Shown here one piece after another: positions 35,377 to 47,301 of a stretch of DNA of 64,000 nt. The notes beneath the pieces are model-generated. The model was not told the origin of the DNA and ran no database searches. It worked only from the letters and a program-made list of their open reading frames with translations. Both the position numbers and the translations under genes were made by a program. Source of the DNA: Gemmatimonadota bacterium (GTDB lineage: Bacteria > Gemmatimonadota > Gemmatimonadetes > Gemmatimonadales > Gemmatimonadaceae); NCBI GenBank assembly GCA_026387915.1, contig JAPLKS010000018.1, positions 62,001 to 126,000 on the forward strand, read 5' to 3'. How positions within the stretch are numbered: the stretch's first letter is position 1; each line of letters begins with the position of its first letter.

Positions 35377-37230
35377 TTAGTAGTCCACGGGCCGCAGGTA
35401 CGACTCCCCAATCGCCGTCGCGCTCATCATGGCCACCGTCGGCAACTTCCGCTTCCAGTGCGTGCCGTCGAGGCGCTTCCGGACCAGCTCCACTTCCACC
35501 GCAGAAAATCCGCGCGCCGCAACTTCTGCCGGCGAGTAGCCACTCAGCAGCCAGTTGAGAACCTGATCGGCGCGCGCATACGAAATGCCAAAATCGCGCT
35601 CGTCGGTCTGATCCTGCACCAAGTCGGCCGACGCGGGCTTCTCAATGATCACCTGCGGCACACCGAGGTGGCGCGCGAGTTCCCACACCTGCGACTTGAA
35701 CAAATCGCCGATCGGGTTCACCGGCGGCGAATCGTCGGCGTGCCAGGTGAAATAGCCGAGCAAGCGCTCACTCTTGTTGCCAGTGCCAAGTGGCAGCGCG
35801 CGGTAGCGCGCCGAGAGATCGAACAGCGCGATCATGCGCGAGCGAGCCATCACATTGCCGCGGCGCGCGCCATCGGCGTCGGTTTCCAGCGCGAGATAGC
35901 CGTCGACCATGCCGCTGATGTCGACGGTGCGCGACTCCACGCCTAATTGATCAATCACCAACTGCGCATGGGCCAGCGAATCGGGGCTTGAGGTGCGGTA
36001 CGGCATGCGGATGGCCACAACGTTCTTCGGCCCGAGCGCTCGCGCTGCTAGGGCGGCGACCACCGCCGAGTCCACGCCACCTGAGAGACCGACCACCGCT
36101 TTGGTAAAGCCGCGTCGCGCAAACTCGTCGCGCAAAAAGGCCGTCAGCCAGCCTTCGACCAACGTGGCGTCGATGTCGAGCGGCGGTGGCGTGCCGCGCG
36201 AACGGTCGCCGCCGGCCACCACGGGGAGCGATTCGGCCGCACCGCCGTGGCGTGCGGGAGCGTTCGATGGTGTGCGGGCACCGGCCGTCGAAGCGCCGTC
36301 ACCTGTACCGGTGGCCTCCTTCGGTGCCACGGCGCGCTGCCCCGCCGCCCGTTGCAGTTCGGCCACGAGCATCGGCAGCTGCGCACGCACATCGCTCAGG
36401 AGCGGTCCCTCGGCGCGCGTTCGCGTGATGTCGTCCAGATCTACCGCCGCCGTAAGCAACGCTTCGTCCCAGAGTGGCGCGCGGGCGCGCACATCACCGC
36501 GCGGACCCATCACACAGCTGGAGCCTTGGAACATCCGGCCGCCTTCGCTGCCGACGAGACTGGCGTTCGTGACGAAGATGCCGTGCTCCTCCGCAATGTC
36601 GCGGATGAGGCGATCCCACCGCGCCACGGATGCCGGCATCGCGTCGCCATCGAGGCGCTCCATCGCGCCGCGCGCCGGCGCCGCCGACGACACGAACACC
36701 ACCTGCGCCCCGTCGAGTGCGGCAATGAGCCCCGTGAGCGAATGCCACGCGTCCTCGCACACGAGCATCGCCGCCCGTCCCCACGGCGTGTCGAATGCCT
36801 GCACGCCATAGCCGCGCTCCACAAACCGCTCTTCATCGAACATGCCGTAGGTCGGCAGAAAATTCTTGCGGTGGACGTGGACGATCTGTGGCGTTTCTCC
36901 CAGCCGCACGTACATGGCGGCGTTGTGCAGATTGCCGCCGAACTTCTCGTAAAAACCGATCACCACGTCAATGGGCGCTGCGCCACTGCCCGCTGCGTCG
37001 CGATAGGCCGCGAGTAACTGCGTGGCGACTTCGTCAGCAGTCAGCGCGAGCTCGCGTACACCGCCTTCCACGAAGTAGCCGGAGAGCACCGTTTCGGCAA
37101 AATGCACCACCTGCGGGCGCGGCTCGATGGCCGCCGCCTGCGCGAGGACCTCACCGATACGACGAAAATTCCCGGCAAGGTCACCTTTGCGGGGGCGGTA
37201 CTGGGCGATGGCCATCTGAAGGAGCGGCAT
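35377..37230 (-). CDS. nadE: Glutamine-dependent NAD+ synthetase
   Basis: 617 aa. It converts nicotinic acid adenine dinucleotide to NAD+ using ammonia from glutamine. The N-terminal nitrilase-type glutaminase domain has the triad Glu46 (HFAETVLSGYF), Lys122 (HRKNFLPTYG) and Cys158 (LVCEDAWH). A Gly/Ala-rich linker near 330-390 joins the synthetase domain, which has the PP-loop GLSGGVDSAVVAALAAR, GTGNKSERLLGYFTWHADDS and the C-terminal RKRLDGTHWKRKLPT. The ATG at 37230 is chosen because the glutaminase begins there. It is divergent from the PBP gene across 64 bp. Confidence 0.95.
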   Translation of the reverse strand: MPLLQMAIAQYRPRKGDLAGNFRRIGEVLAQAAAIEPRPQVVHFAETVLSGYFVEGGVRELALTADEVATQLLAAYRDAAGSGAAPIDVVIGFYEKFGGNLHNAAMYVRLGETPQIVHVHRKNFLPTYGMFDEERFVERGYGVQAFDTPWGRAAMLVCEDAWHSLTGLIAALDGAQVVFVSSAAPARGAMERLDGDAMPASVARWDRLIRDIAEEHGIFVTNASLVGSEGGRMFQGSSCVMGPRGDVRARAPLWDEALLTAAVDLDDITRTRAEGPLLSDVRAQLPMLVAELQRAAGQRAVAPKEATGTGDGASTAGARTPSNAPARHGGAAESLPVVAGGDRSRGTPPPLDIDATLVEGWLTAFLRDEFARRGFTKAVVGLSGGVDSAVVAALAARALGPKNVVAIRMPYRTSSPDSLAHAQLVIDQLGVESRTVDISGMVDGYLALETDADGARRGNVMARSRMIALFDLSARYRALPLGTGNKSERLLGYFTWHADDSPPVNPIGDLFKSQVWELARHLGVPQVIIEKPASADLVQDQTDERDFGISYARADQVLNWLLSGYSPAEVAARGFSAVEVELVRKRLDGTHWKRKLPTVAMMSATAIGESYLRPVDY

Positions 37231-37280
37231 ACTAGTTAAAGGTCGCACCTGCGGCCCGTGCCGGGCAACGCCATCTGGGG

Positions 37281-37286
37281 TACTAT
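37281..37286 (+). promoter_or_regulatory. Candidate -10 box for a leaderless PBP transcript
   Basis: TACTAT lies 8 nt before the ATG of the PBP gene, so a transcript starting about 7-9 nt downstream would begin at or next to the start codon. There is no ribosome-binding sequence in this gap, which fits leaderless initiation. No clear -35 box is visible. Confidence 0.35.
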
Positions 37287-37294
37287 TCTGAACA

Positions 37295-39346
37295 ATGTCA
37301 GGCCGTCGCCCCAAGTCCTTCAGGATTCTCGTGTTGGCCTCACTGGCCTCACTGGCCTTACTGGCCGCCCGCGCCGGTGTGGCGAGAGCCCAGCAGGGCG
37401 GAGCCGCGCCCGCCGTTGAGGCCTGGCAGATCACGCCGCCCCCTCAATCCTCGCTCGTCTTTGCCCGCGATGGCTCCCTGATCGGCGAAATCGGGCGCCA
37501 GTGGCGGACCAATGTGTCGATCCGCGCCCTGCCCAAGTACCTCCCCCAGGCCTTCGTCGCGGTTGAGGACCACCGCTTTTATCAACACGACGGCGTCGAC
37601 GTGGTGGGCATCGCAGGCGCCATCAAAGACAACCTGCTTGGCGGCTCGCGCGGGGCGAGCACCATCACGCAGCAGCTCGTCGGGAACATGCACCCCGACC
37701 TGATCGACCGGCGCGACCGCACCCTCTCGCGCAAACTGCGTGAGCAACGCGCCGCCCGCGAAATGGAAAAGCATTACACCAAGGAACTGATCCTCGAGGC
37801 CTACCTCAATCAGATCAGCTTCGGGCACGGCTGGTACGGTGTCGAATCGGCGAGTCAGCATTTCTTTGGCAAGCCAGCGGCGCAGCTCACACTCGCCGAG
37901 GCGGCCACGCTCGCCGCAATGCCGAAGGCACCGGCCATCTATGATCCGGCCAAGTTCCCCGACCGTGCCCGCAACCGCCGCGATGCCATTCTCGACCTGA
38001 TGGTCGCGCAGAAATTCGTCACGCGCGCCGACGCCGACGGGGCCAAGGCAACGCTACTCCATACCGTTGCAAATGGCGGCGTCTCCGCGCCGTCGCCGTA
38101 CTTCGTAGACGCCGTGCGCGCCTACGCCGAACGCGTAGGCGTGCCGCTCGCGCAGGGCGGATTTCGCATTTACACCTCGCTCGATCCCGCGCTCCAGCGC
38201 GCCGCCGTCACGGCGCTGCTCGACGGCACCGCCGCGGTGGAATCGCGGGCGAACTATCGCAACCCCACCCTTGCCAATCACGCCAAGGGGAGCACGGACT
38301 ACTTGCAGGGCGCGGTTGTCGCCATCGACCCCTCCACGGGTGATGTGCGCGCGCTTGTTGGTGGGCGAAACTATCAAGAATCGCCATTCAATCGCGCCAC
38401 CAATGCGATGCGGCAGCCGGGCTCGAGTTTCAAACCGTTCGTCTACGCGCGCGCGATCGTCGACTCGTTGCCGCCGAACGCGATCGTTCCCGATACCTCG
38501 CTCGAAATTCCGCAGCCCGATGGCCAACTCTATCGGCCACGCAACGACGACGGCGATTTCCTCGGCAACATCACGCTGCGCCAAGCCATCACCCGATCGC
38601 GCAATCCGGTGGCCGTGCAACTCTGGCTCCGGCTCGGTGCCGACTCTGTCATTGCGTTGGCGCACCGCTTTGGCATCACGACCGCCATCGCGCCCTATCC
38701 CTCGAGTGCAATCGGGGCATCGGTGGTACGGCCCATCGATTTCGTCGCGGCCTACACCGCGTTCGCCAACCTCGGCACGCCGGTCGAGCCGCGCCTCATC
38801 TATCGCATTGAAGACCGCAACGGCCGCACGCTCTACGCACAGGATGTGCGCGCACTGCCGCCGGCGCTTGAGCCGGCCGCGACCTTTGTGGTGCGTGACA
38901 TGATGCGCGACGTCATCGAACGCGGCACGGCCACCGCCGTCCGGCGGTATCTGCCGAAGGACGTCCCCGTGGCCGGCAAAACGGGAACAACCAACGACAA
39001 CACGGACGTTTGGTTCGTAGGACTCACGCCAGAAATTGTGGCGGGGGTCTGGCTTGGCCTTGATAAGCCGCGGCCTATCGCCGAACGCGGTGTGGCAGGC
39101 GGGACGCTCGCGGCACCCATTTTCGGACAAATGCTGGCGCGCGCCGGCTATACCCACCCCGTGGGGAGCTGGAGCCCGCCGCCGGGAGTCGTGACCGCAG
39201 AGCTTGATCGAGACACCGGACGGCTGTCGGATGCAGCCACTCCTCCCGAACGCCGCTATTCCGAGTACTTTCTATCCGGCACCGAACCTGCTGCGTTGCG
39301 TGTTGACGCACGCCGATTGTTTATGCTCGGTCCCATCACGTTCTAG
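37295..39346 (+). CDS. Class A penicillin-binding protein (PBP1-type)
   Basis: 683 aa. It is a bifunctional peptidoglycan glycosyltransferase/transpeptidase, anchored by an N-terminal hydrophobic segment (about residues 9-32). The GT51 domain has the catalytic Glu91 in VAVEDHRFYQHDGVD, then GASTITQQLVGN and the KELILEAYLNQISFGHGWYG segment. The transpeptidase domain has SxxK (Ser377 in PGSSFKPF), SRN (ITRSRNPVA) and KTGT (562-565). All motifs are intact. The C-terminal tail is short. It is divergent from nadE and followed after 14 bp by the CHASE3 protein. Confidence 0.95.
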   Translation: MSGRRPKSFRILVLASLASLALLAARAGVARAQQGGAAPAVEAWQITPPPQSSLVFARDGSLIGEIGRQWRTNVSIRALPKYLPQAFVAVEDHRFYQHDGVDVVGIAGAIKDNLLGGSRGASTITQQLVGNMHPDLIDRRDRTLSRKLREQRAAREMEKHYTKELILEAYLNQISFGHGWYGVESASQHFFGKPAAQLTLAEAATLAAMPKAPAIYDPAKFPDRARNRRDAILDLMVAQKFVTRADADGAKATLLHTVANGGVSAPSPYFVDAVRAYAERVGVPLAQGGFRIYTSLDPALQRAAVTALLDGTAAVESRANYRNPTLANHAKGSTDYLQGAVVAIDPSTGDVRALVGGRNYQESPFNRATNAMRQPGSSFKPFVYARAIVDSLPPNAIVPDTSLEIPQPDGQLYRPRNDDGDFLGNITLRQAITRSRNPVAVQLWLRLGADSVIALAHRFGITTAIAPYPSSAIGASVVRPIDFVAAYTAFANLGTPVEPRLIYRIEDRNGRTLYAQDVRALPPALEPAATFVVRDMMRDVIERGTATAVRRYLPKDVPVAGKTGTTNDNTDVWFVGLTPEIVAGVWLGLDKPRPIAERGVAGGTLAAPIFGQMLARAGYTHPVGSWSPPPGVVTAELDRDTGRLSDAATPPERRYSEYFLSGTEPAALRVDARRLFMLGPITF

Positions 39347-39360
39347 CTCCCGATTGCCTT

Positions 39361-40566
39361 ATGGCTTTTTCGCCCATCCAAAAATTGAGCATCGGTGCGG
39401 GAGCGGTGCTCCTCATGTTGGCCGTTGCCGGTGGGTCGGCACTCGTCGGCATCACACAGATGATGGGGAGCGAACGCGCCGTGGCGCAGACGAATGCCGC
39501 CATCGCCAAGCTCGATCGTGTCGTCACCCGTACGCTCGACGCTGAAAATGCGCAGCGCGGATTCATTACCACCGGTGACACGTCGTTTCTCGAGCCGCTC
39601 GACTCCGCGCAAAACGACGTGGAGTTTGCACTCGATACCCTGCTGATCCTCACCGACGACGATCCCGAACAGCGGCGCAATCTCGAACGCCTTGGCCCAT
39701 TGGTTGCCGCGCGTTTTCGCGACGTACGCGCCGGCGTCGCCATTCGACAACGCAAAGGATTGGACTCCGCCACCGCGTTCATGCGGCACGAGACGGGATT
39801 GCGTGCGCGCGGCGGTGCTGGTTCCGTGGCGATCAAGATGCGCGACGAAGAGCTCCGCGTGCTGGGGTATCGCACCCGCATTATGACCGAGACGGGGCGC
39901 CAGGCGCGCCTGATCTTGCTCGTCGGCTCACTCACGTCGCTCCTCCTCGCGTTGCTCGCCCTTCAACCGATGCGTCCGAGTGTCGCGCATCGGCTCACGC
40001 AGCGCCTGTCGTACGTGCTGCAGCCACCGCCGGAGCTGAAACTCACGCTGGACGAAGCGGCGCGCCACGCGGGCGACCGCCTCATGCGCCTCCAGCAGAT
40101 TATTGCCGCACTGAATGCGCCGGTCAACGCCGAAGACGTGGCGTTGCACCTGTTGCAGAAGGGGGCGCCGCCGCTCGTGGCGAGCCTCGGCGTCGTCGCG
40201 CGTCGCGTCGGCAACGCGCTCGTCGTCTCGCGATCGCTCGGCCGGGTGGCTGCAGATCTCGCCACGGGCTCCACCATTGTGTCGTCGCGCCTACAACCCT
40301 TTGAGCGCGCCGAACAGACCGGCGAGCCGGTCATCATTGAGTCGACGGCGGAGCGCGAACTTACCTACCCAGGGCTCGACGCGTTTTCCACGGACGGATC
40401 GGGTGACGGGGCGTTCATTGCCGTGCCACTGGCGGCCGACGGACGCGTGCGTGGTGTATTACTCCTGTCGTTTTCGGGCGATCGTGAGTTTGGTGACGAC
40501 GATCGTGCGTATCTGACCACGCTTGGCCGCTTGGGCGGACAGGCCCTCGCTCGCAATCATATCTGA
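39361..40566 (+). CDS. CHASE3-domain membrane sensor with C-terminal GAF domain
   Basis: 401 aa. TM1 spans about residues 8-32 and TM2 about 180-202. Between them is a periplasmic helical CHASE3-like domain with the motif TLDAENAQRGFITTGDTSFLEPL, typical of that family. After TM2 there is a helical linker (205-260) and a GAF-like domain (about 265-400) ending GVLLLSFSGDREFGDDDRAYLTTLGRLGGQALARN. There is no histidine kinase, GGDEF, EAL or methyl-accepting domain, so output must be through partners. It is 14 bp downstream of the PBP gene and may report on envelope state, but that is inference. Confidence 0.75.
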   Translation: MAFSPIQKLSIGAGAVLLMLAVAGGSALVGITQMMGSERAVAQTNAAIAKLDRVVTRTLDAENAQRGFITTGDTSFLEPLDSAQNDVEFALDTLLILTDDDPEQRRNLERLGPLVAARFRDVRAGVAIRQRKGLDSATAFMRHETGLRARGGAGSVAIKMRDEELRVLGYRTRIMTETGRQARLILLVGSLTSLLLALLALQPMRPSVAHRLTQRLSYVLQPPPELKLTLDEAARHAGDRLMRLQQIIAALNAPVNAEDVALHLLQKGAPPLVASLGVVARRVGNALVVSRSLGRVAADLATGSTIVSSRLQPFERAEQTGEPVIIESTAERELTYPGLDAFSTDGSGDGAFIAVPLAADGRVRGVLLLSFSGDREFGDDDRAYLTTLGRLGGQALARNHI

Positions 40567-40645
40567 GCCTGGCGCAACGACCTCTCCACGCGGTGAACCG
40601 CGTGCGAGCCGTCGAGATCCATCTCTATTACTGGAGTTGTTGACG

Positions 40646-42193
40646 ATGCCGAAGTTCCGTCGTTCGGTCGGTTGGACTGTGAAGCTCGGTCTTCTCCTTG
40701 TCGTCGCGGCATGCAGCGGCGGAGATGCCCTCGCGCCCGTGAAGCCGGCGTCGGTTGAGAACGCGGTCGGCACCGCGCCGTCCGCGACCGTCGGCACGGT
40801 CCTCGCCTCCGCTCCGACCTTCGTCGTCAAAGACGCCGCGGGGAACTCGCTCAGCAACATCTCGGTCACCGTCGCCGTCACGAGTGGCGGCGGTACGCTC
40901 GTCGGCGCACCCACCAAGAGTTCGGCGGGCGCAACGTCGGTGGGGACGTGGACGCTGGGCACCACGGCCGGCACCAACGTTATCACGGTCACCGTGAGCG
41001 GCCTCTCGCCGCTCACCCTCGCTGCCACCGGTCTTCCTGGCGCGCCGAGCAAGATTGTGGCGGTCGGCGGGAGCGGGCAGAGTGCGCCCGCGGGCACGGT
41101 GCTGTCGTCGCCTGTCGTGGTGAAAGTCACCGATCAGTACGGCAATGGCGTGAGCGGGCAGCAGACGTCCTTTGCGGTCACGACTGGCGGCGGAACCCTG
41201 ACCGGTGCGCTCACCGCAACCACCGACATCTCGGGCTCGGCCATCGCGCCGCCGTGGAAGGTTGGACGTACCAACGTCGCGCAGCAACTCACCGTGACGT
41301 CGGGCACGGCGAGCCTCGTGGTGCCAGCCACGATCGCCACTTCGTATGGCATTGATTTGCGGTACGTTGGGACGGCGCCCGAAGCATCAATCCAAAACGC
41401 ATTTTCCAACGCCATCGCGCGCATCACCGCAATGAACGTGGGCGCGATTCAGTCGGTCAACACCGGCGCCTACAACGTCGACACGAACTGTGGAACGAGC
41501 GGCGTCGGTCAGATCAACGAAATCATTCCTAGCGTCATCATCTACGCGACCATTGGCCCCATCGACGGTCCTGGCAAGATTCTCGGTCGCGCCGGCCCCT
41601 GCGCCATTCGCAACACCACCAAGTTGCCGGTGATCGGCGTGATGACCTTTGATGTCGCCGACCTTCAGTTGATGGTCACCAACGGCATCCTCGACGACGT
41701 CATCACGCACGAAATGTTGCACGTGCTCGGCTTTGGTTCGATCTGGGACCCAGCCTACAAGAACCTCATCATCAATGCCGGCACCGCGCAGACGGCGTTT
41801 ACCGGTGCGGGCGCAATTGCCGCGTGCCAGACGCTCGGCAGCAGTGGCGCCAAGTGCACGCCGACCATTCCGCTCGAGTTCGGCCGCGGCGCTGGCAGTG
41901 ACGACTCGCACTGGCGCGAAACCTCGTTCGTCAACGAGCTGATGACGCCGGCAGTGAATGTCTCGCCCAACCCGATGAGCGCGATGACCATCGCATCCAT
42001 GGGCGACCTCGGCTACACCGTGAACCTTGCCGCCGCGGATACGTACGTGCTGAGTTCGTCGATCGTGGCGGACTTGTCGGCGCTCCGAACCGCGCAGGGC
42101 TTCGCGATTGCCGCCGATACGCACGACGAAGTGGTGCGTCCCACGTGGTCCATTTCGCGCGACGGCGTCATCGCGCGTTTGCCGAGGTACTAA
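40646..42193 (+). CDS. Leishmanolysin-like (M8-type) metallopeptidase lipoprotein with Ig-like domains
   Basis: 515 aa. The signal peptide ends in a lipobox (LLLVVAACSGG), so the mature protein is probably membrane-anchored and exposed. Two Big/Ig-like domains follow (about 35-130 and 135-225) with matched phrases PTFVVKDAAGNSLSNISVTV and PVVVKVTDQYGNGVSGQQT. The protease domain has the zinc motif HEMLH (355-359), a long insertion, then DDSHWRETSFVNELMTP, which supplies a likely third His and the structural region seen in leishmanolysin-related enzymes. GGAG at 40634-40637 supports the start. It is probably a secreted protein-degrading or processing enzyme; the target is unknown. The next gene overlaps its stop. 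Confidence 0.82.
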   Translation: MPKFRRSVGWTVKLGLLLVVAACSGGDALAPVKPASVENAVGTAPSATVGTVLASAPTFVVKDAAGNSLSNISVTVAVTSGGGTLVGAPTKSSAGATSVGTWTLGTTAGTNVITVTVSGLSPLTLAATGLPGAPSKIVAVGGSGQSAPAGTVLSSPVVVKVTDQYGNGVSGQQTSFAVTTGGGTLTGALTATTDISGSAIAPPWKVGRTNVAQQLTVTSGTASLVVPATIATSYGIDLRYVGTAPEASIQNAFSNAIARITAMNVGAIQSVNTGAYNVDTNCGTSGVGQINEIIPSVIIYATIGPIDGPGKILGRAGPCAIRNTTKLPVIGVMTFDVADLQLMVTNGILDDVITHEMLHVLGFGSIWDPAYKNLIINAGTAQTAFTGAGAIAACQTLGSSGAKCTPTIPLEFGRGAGSDDSHWRETSFVNELMTPAVNVSPNPMSAMTIASMGDLGYTVNLAAADTYVLSSSIVADLSALRTAQGFAIAADTHDEVVRPTWSISRDGVIARLPRY

Positions 42194-42518
42194 TGCGACG
42201 CTTAGTACTCCTCTCGACGGCCGCCGCACTCGCGGCGGCGTGCGGCGGCGCTCCCAAGGCCGCTGACAACGCCGCCTCAGTAGTCGCGGACTCCGCTGCA
42301 GCGCCCGCGGCCCGTGTCGATTCGGCAATACCCGCCGCACCGCCCGCACCGCCCGCGCCGGCTACCCCGGCTGCGCCCGGAACGCCAGCGGCTCCCTCGA
42401 AAGTCCCCGCAAAGACAAACGCTGCCGCCAGCCAAGAGCTGCGCGACAGCGTCATCAAACCGTCGATGCTGATCGACGAGAAGACCGGCGCCGTGACGCC
42501 GATCAAGAAAAAGCCGAA

Positions 42519-42522
<4 letters not shown>
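42193..42522 (+). CDS. Small Ala/Pro-rich lipoprotein
   Basis: 109 aa. The signal peptide MRRLVLLSTAAALAAACGG has a clear lipobox (AAAC). The mature part is a low-complexity Ala/Pro stretch (about 30-75) followed by a short charged tail (SQELRDSVIKPSMLIDEKTG and a Lys-rich end). No enzymatic motif is visible; it looks like an envelope spacer or anchor protein. The start overlaps the metallopeptidase stop (TAATG), and its own stop overlaps that of lon (CTAA, 42519-42522). Confidence 0.7.
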
Positions 42523-45071
<2,549 letters not shown>

Positions 45072-45333
45072 TCCCACGTTCTCCTACCTGCCGTGACCGG
45101 CGGATGAGGCCGCGCGAAAGCTCGCGGGGGCCTGGTTGCCGGTATTGTATCGCAAGTGCTGTTCCACCTTGAGTTACGACATCCTGGCATTTTCTGCAAC
45201 TTTTGACTGCCTGCGTGACGTAGGGACTGTCAATTCAGGTTGAGCGAACGGATGCTACCTTATACGTCGGCATAGGTCTGTCCGTTCTCAGGCAGTAGTT
45301 TTACGTAACCGTCCATTCCCCCCGCCCCAAACC
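45072..45333. other. Divergent promoter region between lon and the kinase pair
   Basis: No gene is seen in these 262 bp. The interval is less GC-rich than its surroundings and should contain the promoters for lon (minus) and for the Ser/Thr kinase (plus). TACAAT occurs on the minus strand near 45150 and TATACG on the plus strand near 45263, but neither has a good -35 partner. TTGAC/GTCAA inverted sequences occur near 45206-45233. Confidence 0.35.
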
Positions 45334-47301
45334 GTGGAATCGTCACAGATCACGCAATCGGACGCCGCGCTACGCTCGCACGTCCAGCGGGTCCTGTCGC
45401 CAACGTACGAGCTCGATCGAGAGATCGGGCGCGGCGGTATGGGTATTGTGTACTTGGCCCGCGATGCGCGGCTCAAGCGCCCGGTGGCCATTAAGCTGCT
45501 ACCCCCAGAACTGGCGTTCCGTTCGGAAATTCGGTCGCGCTTTCTCAAAGAAGCCGAAACCGCCGCGCAACTCTCGCATCCGAACATCGTCCCCATCTAC
45601 AGCGTGGACGAAAAAGACGGACTCGTCTTTTTCGTGATGGCGTTTGTGGACGGCGACAACCTCGCCAAGCGCATTCACGACGCTGGGCCCATGTCGCATA
45701 CCGATACCCGTCGCATCGTACGTGACGTGGCGGACGCCCTCGCCTACGCGCACGCGCAGGGCGTGGTGCACCGCGACATCAAACCGGACAATATTCTCCT
45801 CGATGCGTCCACCGGTCGCCCGATGGTGACCGACTTTGGCATCGCGCGCGCCATCTCCGACGGTGATGCGCGCCTAACCGCCACCGGCATCGCCATTGGC
45901 ACGCCGGCGTTCATGAGCCCAGAGCAGTCAGCCGGCGATCGTGACCTCGATGGCCGGAGCGATCTGTATTCGCTGGGTGTCGTCGCCTATCAAATGCTGT
46001 GCGGCGATCTTCCGTTCAATGCCAACAGCACGCCCGCGCTCTTGGTCAAGCATCTTTCTGAGCGTCCTGTTCCCATCGACCAGCGCAGTGCCGGCGTGCC
46101 GGTGGATTTGGCGCGCGCCGTGATGCTCTGCCTCGAAAAAAGTCCCGACGATCGTTTCCCGAGCGCCCAGGCGATGGTTGTGGCCCTCGAATCGGGCGAT
46201 GTGCCACCGCTCCCCGCGCCGCGTCCAGCCCCGGTCGCCGATCCGTCGTCGATGTATGGTGCTGCGCCACGTGCGGGCGGATATGGCGTCGCCGTACAGG
46301 ATCCCGTGGCGGACTACGTGCCCACGCGCGAGGACCACGTGCGGTGGGAAGCCGCGCCGGTGCTCAAGTTCCGCAAGAAGCTGTATCCGTTTTTCGCCGT
46401 CGGCGGCGTGTCGGTCGTGCTCGCCGTATTCAACGTCGGGTCGGGATTCCTCGGGTTGACCTCGCTCTGGGCCGTGTTTGTCGCGTACCGCTACGCTATG
46501 CTCTGGAGCGACGGCTACGACTGGCACGACGTGTTCCGCCAACCGCGGAATCGCCTCTTCCTCGACGTCATCGCGGAGCAAGTGGAGACGGTGCAGGGAT
46601 TGTGGAACAGGGAAAAGCGTGCGGCGGTCCGTGAGCGTCATCTCCGTCGGCTTGGTGCGCCATCGGCGTTTAGCCCAGCGGGCGGGAGCGCCGTGCCACG
46701 TTCGCTGACCGCCAACGACACCGGCGCGCTCGGGCCTGGCCCGCACGCGGCGCGCGCGCGGCAAGCTATTGTGGACCGCGACGAAATTGCGCGACTCGTG
46801 CAGTCGCTCCCGCGCAACGAACAGCAGCGCGTCTCCGATGTGCCGGTCACGGCCGCGCGGCTCGCGGACTCCGTGGTGCAGTTGGCGCAGTCGTTGCGCG
46901 AGCTCGAAATTGCGGGCGGCACGCAAGACGCCGGCACCATCGACAAGGAAATCACCCTGCTCGAGTCGCAGGCGAATCCGCTCGACCGGGTGGCCAGTGA
47001 GGAGCGCGTTCGTCGGCTCGCGACGCTCAAGCGGCAGCGCCGCACCGTTGCCGAGATGAATCGGCGCCGCGACGGCATGGCGTCGAAAGTCGAAGAATGC
47101 TCGCTCGCGTTGCAGAACATTCGGTTTGAAATGCTACGCCTCAAAACCGGCAGCCAGTCGTGGCAACAGGTGACGTCGGTGGCAGAGCAGGCGCTCGCTC
47201 TCGCGCGTGATGTGGACGAAGCCGTGTACGTGGCCGACGAACTCAACCGCTTGGGTGTGCGACCTGGGGACACGCGCCGTCCCCCGAACGGCCGTCCGTG
47301 A
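45334..47301 (+). CDS. Membrane Ser/Thr protein kinase, paralogue 1
   Basis: 655 aa. The Hanks-type kinase domain (about 25-285) has the Gly loop IGRGGMGIVYLAR, Lys54 (VAIK), the catalytic HRDIKPDN (Asp148), DFGIAR and the SPEQ substrate segment, so it should be active. After a Pro/Ala-rich linker come two closely spaced hydrophobic segments (about 350-390) resembling a 2TM hairpin, then YAMLWSDGYDWHDVFRQPRN. The C-terminal 230 residues are mostly coiled coil and face the cytoplasm. There is no extracellular PASTA, NHL or other sensor domain. The start is a GTG at 45334. The stop overlaps the second kinase (GTGA). Confidence 0.9.
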   Translation: MESSQITQSDAALRSHVQRVLSPTYELDREIGRGGMGIVYLARDARLKRPVAIKLLPPELAFRSEIRSRFLKEAETAAQLSHPNIVPIYSVDEKDGLVFFVMAFVDGDNLAKRIHDAGPMSHTDTRRIVRDVADALAYAHAQGVVHRDIKPDNILLDASTGRPMVTDFGIARAISDGDARLTATGIAIGTPAFMSPEQSAGDRDLDGRSDLYSLGVVAYQMLCGDLPFNANSTPALLVKHLSERPVPIDQRSAGVPVDLARAVMLCLEKSPDDRFPSAQAMVVALESGDVPPLPAPRPAPVADPSSMYGAAPRAGGYGVAVQDPVADYVPTREDHVRWEAAPVLKFRKKLYPFFAVGGVSVVLAVFNVGSGFLGLTSLWAVFVAYRYAMLWSDGYDWHDVFRQPRNRLFLDVIAEQVETVQGLWNREKRAAVRERHLRRLGAPSAFSPAGGSAVPRSLTANDTGALGPGPHAARARQAIVDRDEIARLVQSLPRNEQQRVSDVPVTAARLADSVVQLAQSLRELEIAGGTQDAGTIDKEITLLESQANPLDRVASEERVRRLATLKRQRRTVAEMNRRRDGMASKVEECSLALQNIRFEMLRLKTGSQSWQQVTSVAEQALALARDVDEAVYVADELNRLGVRPGDTRRPPNGRP

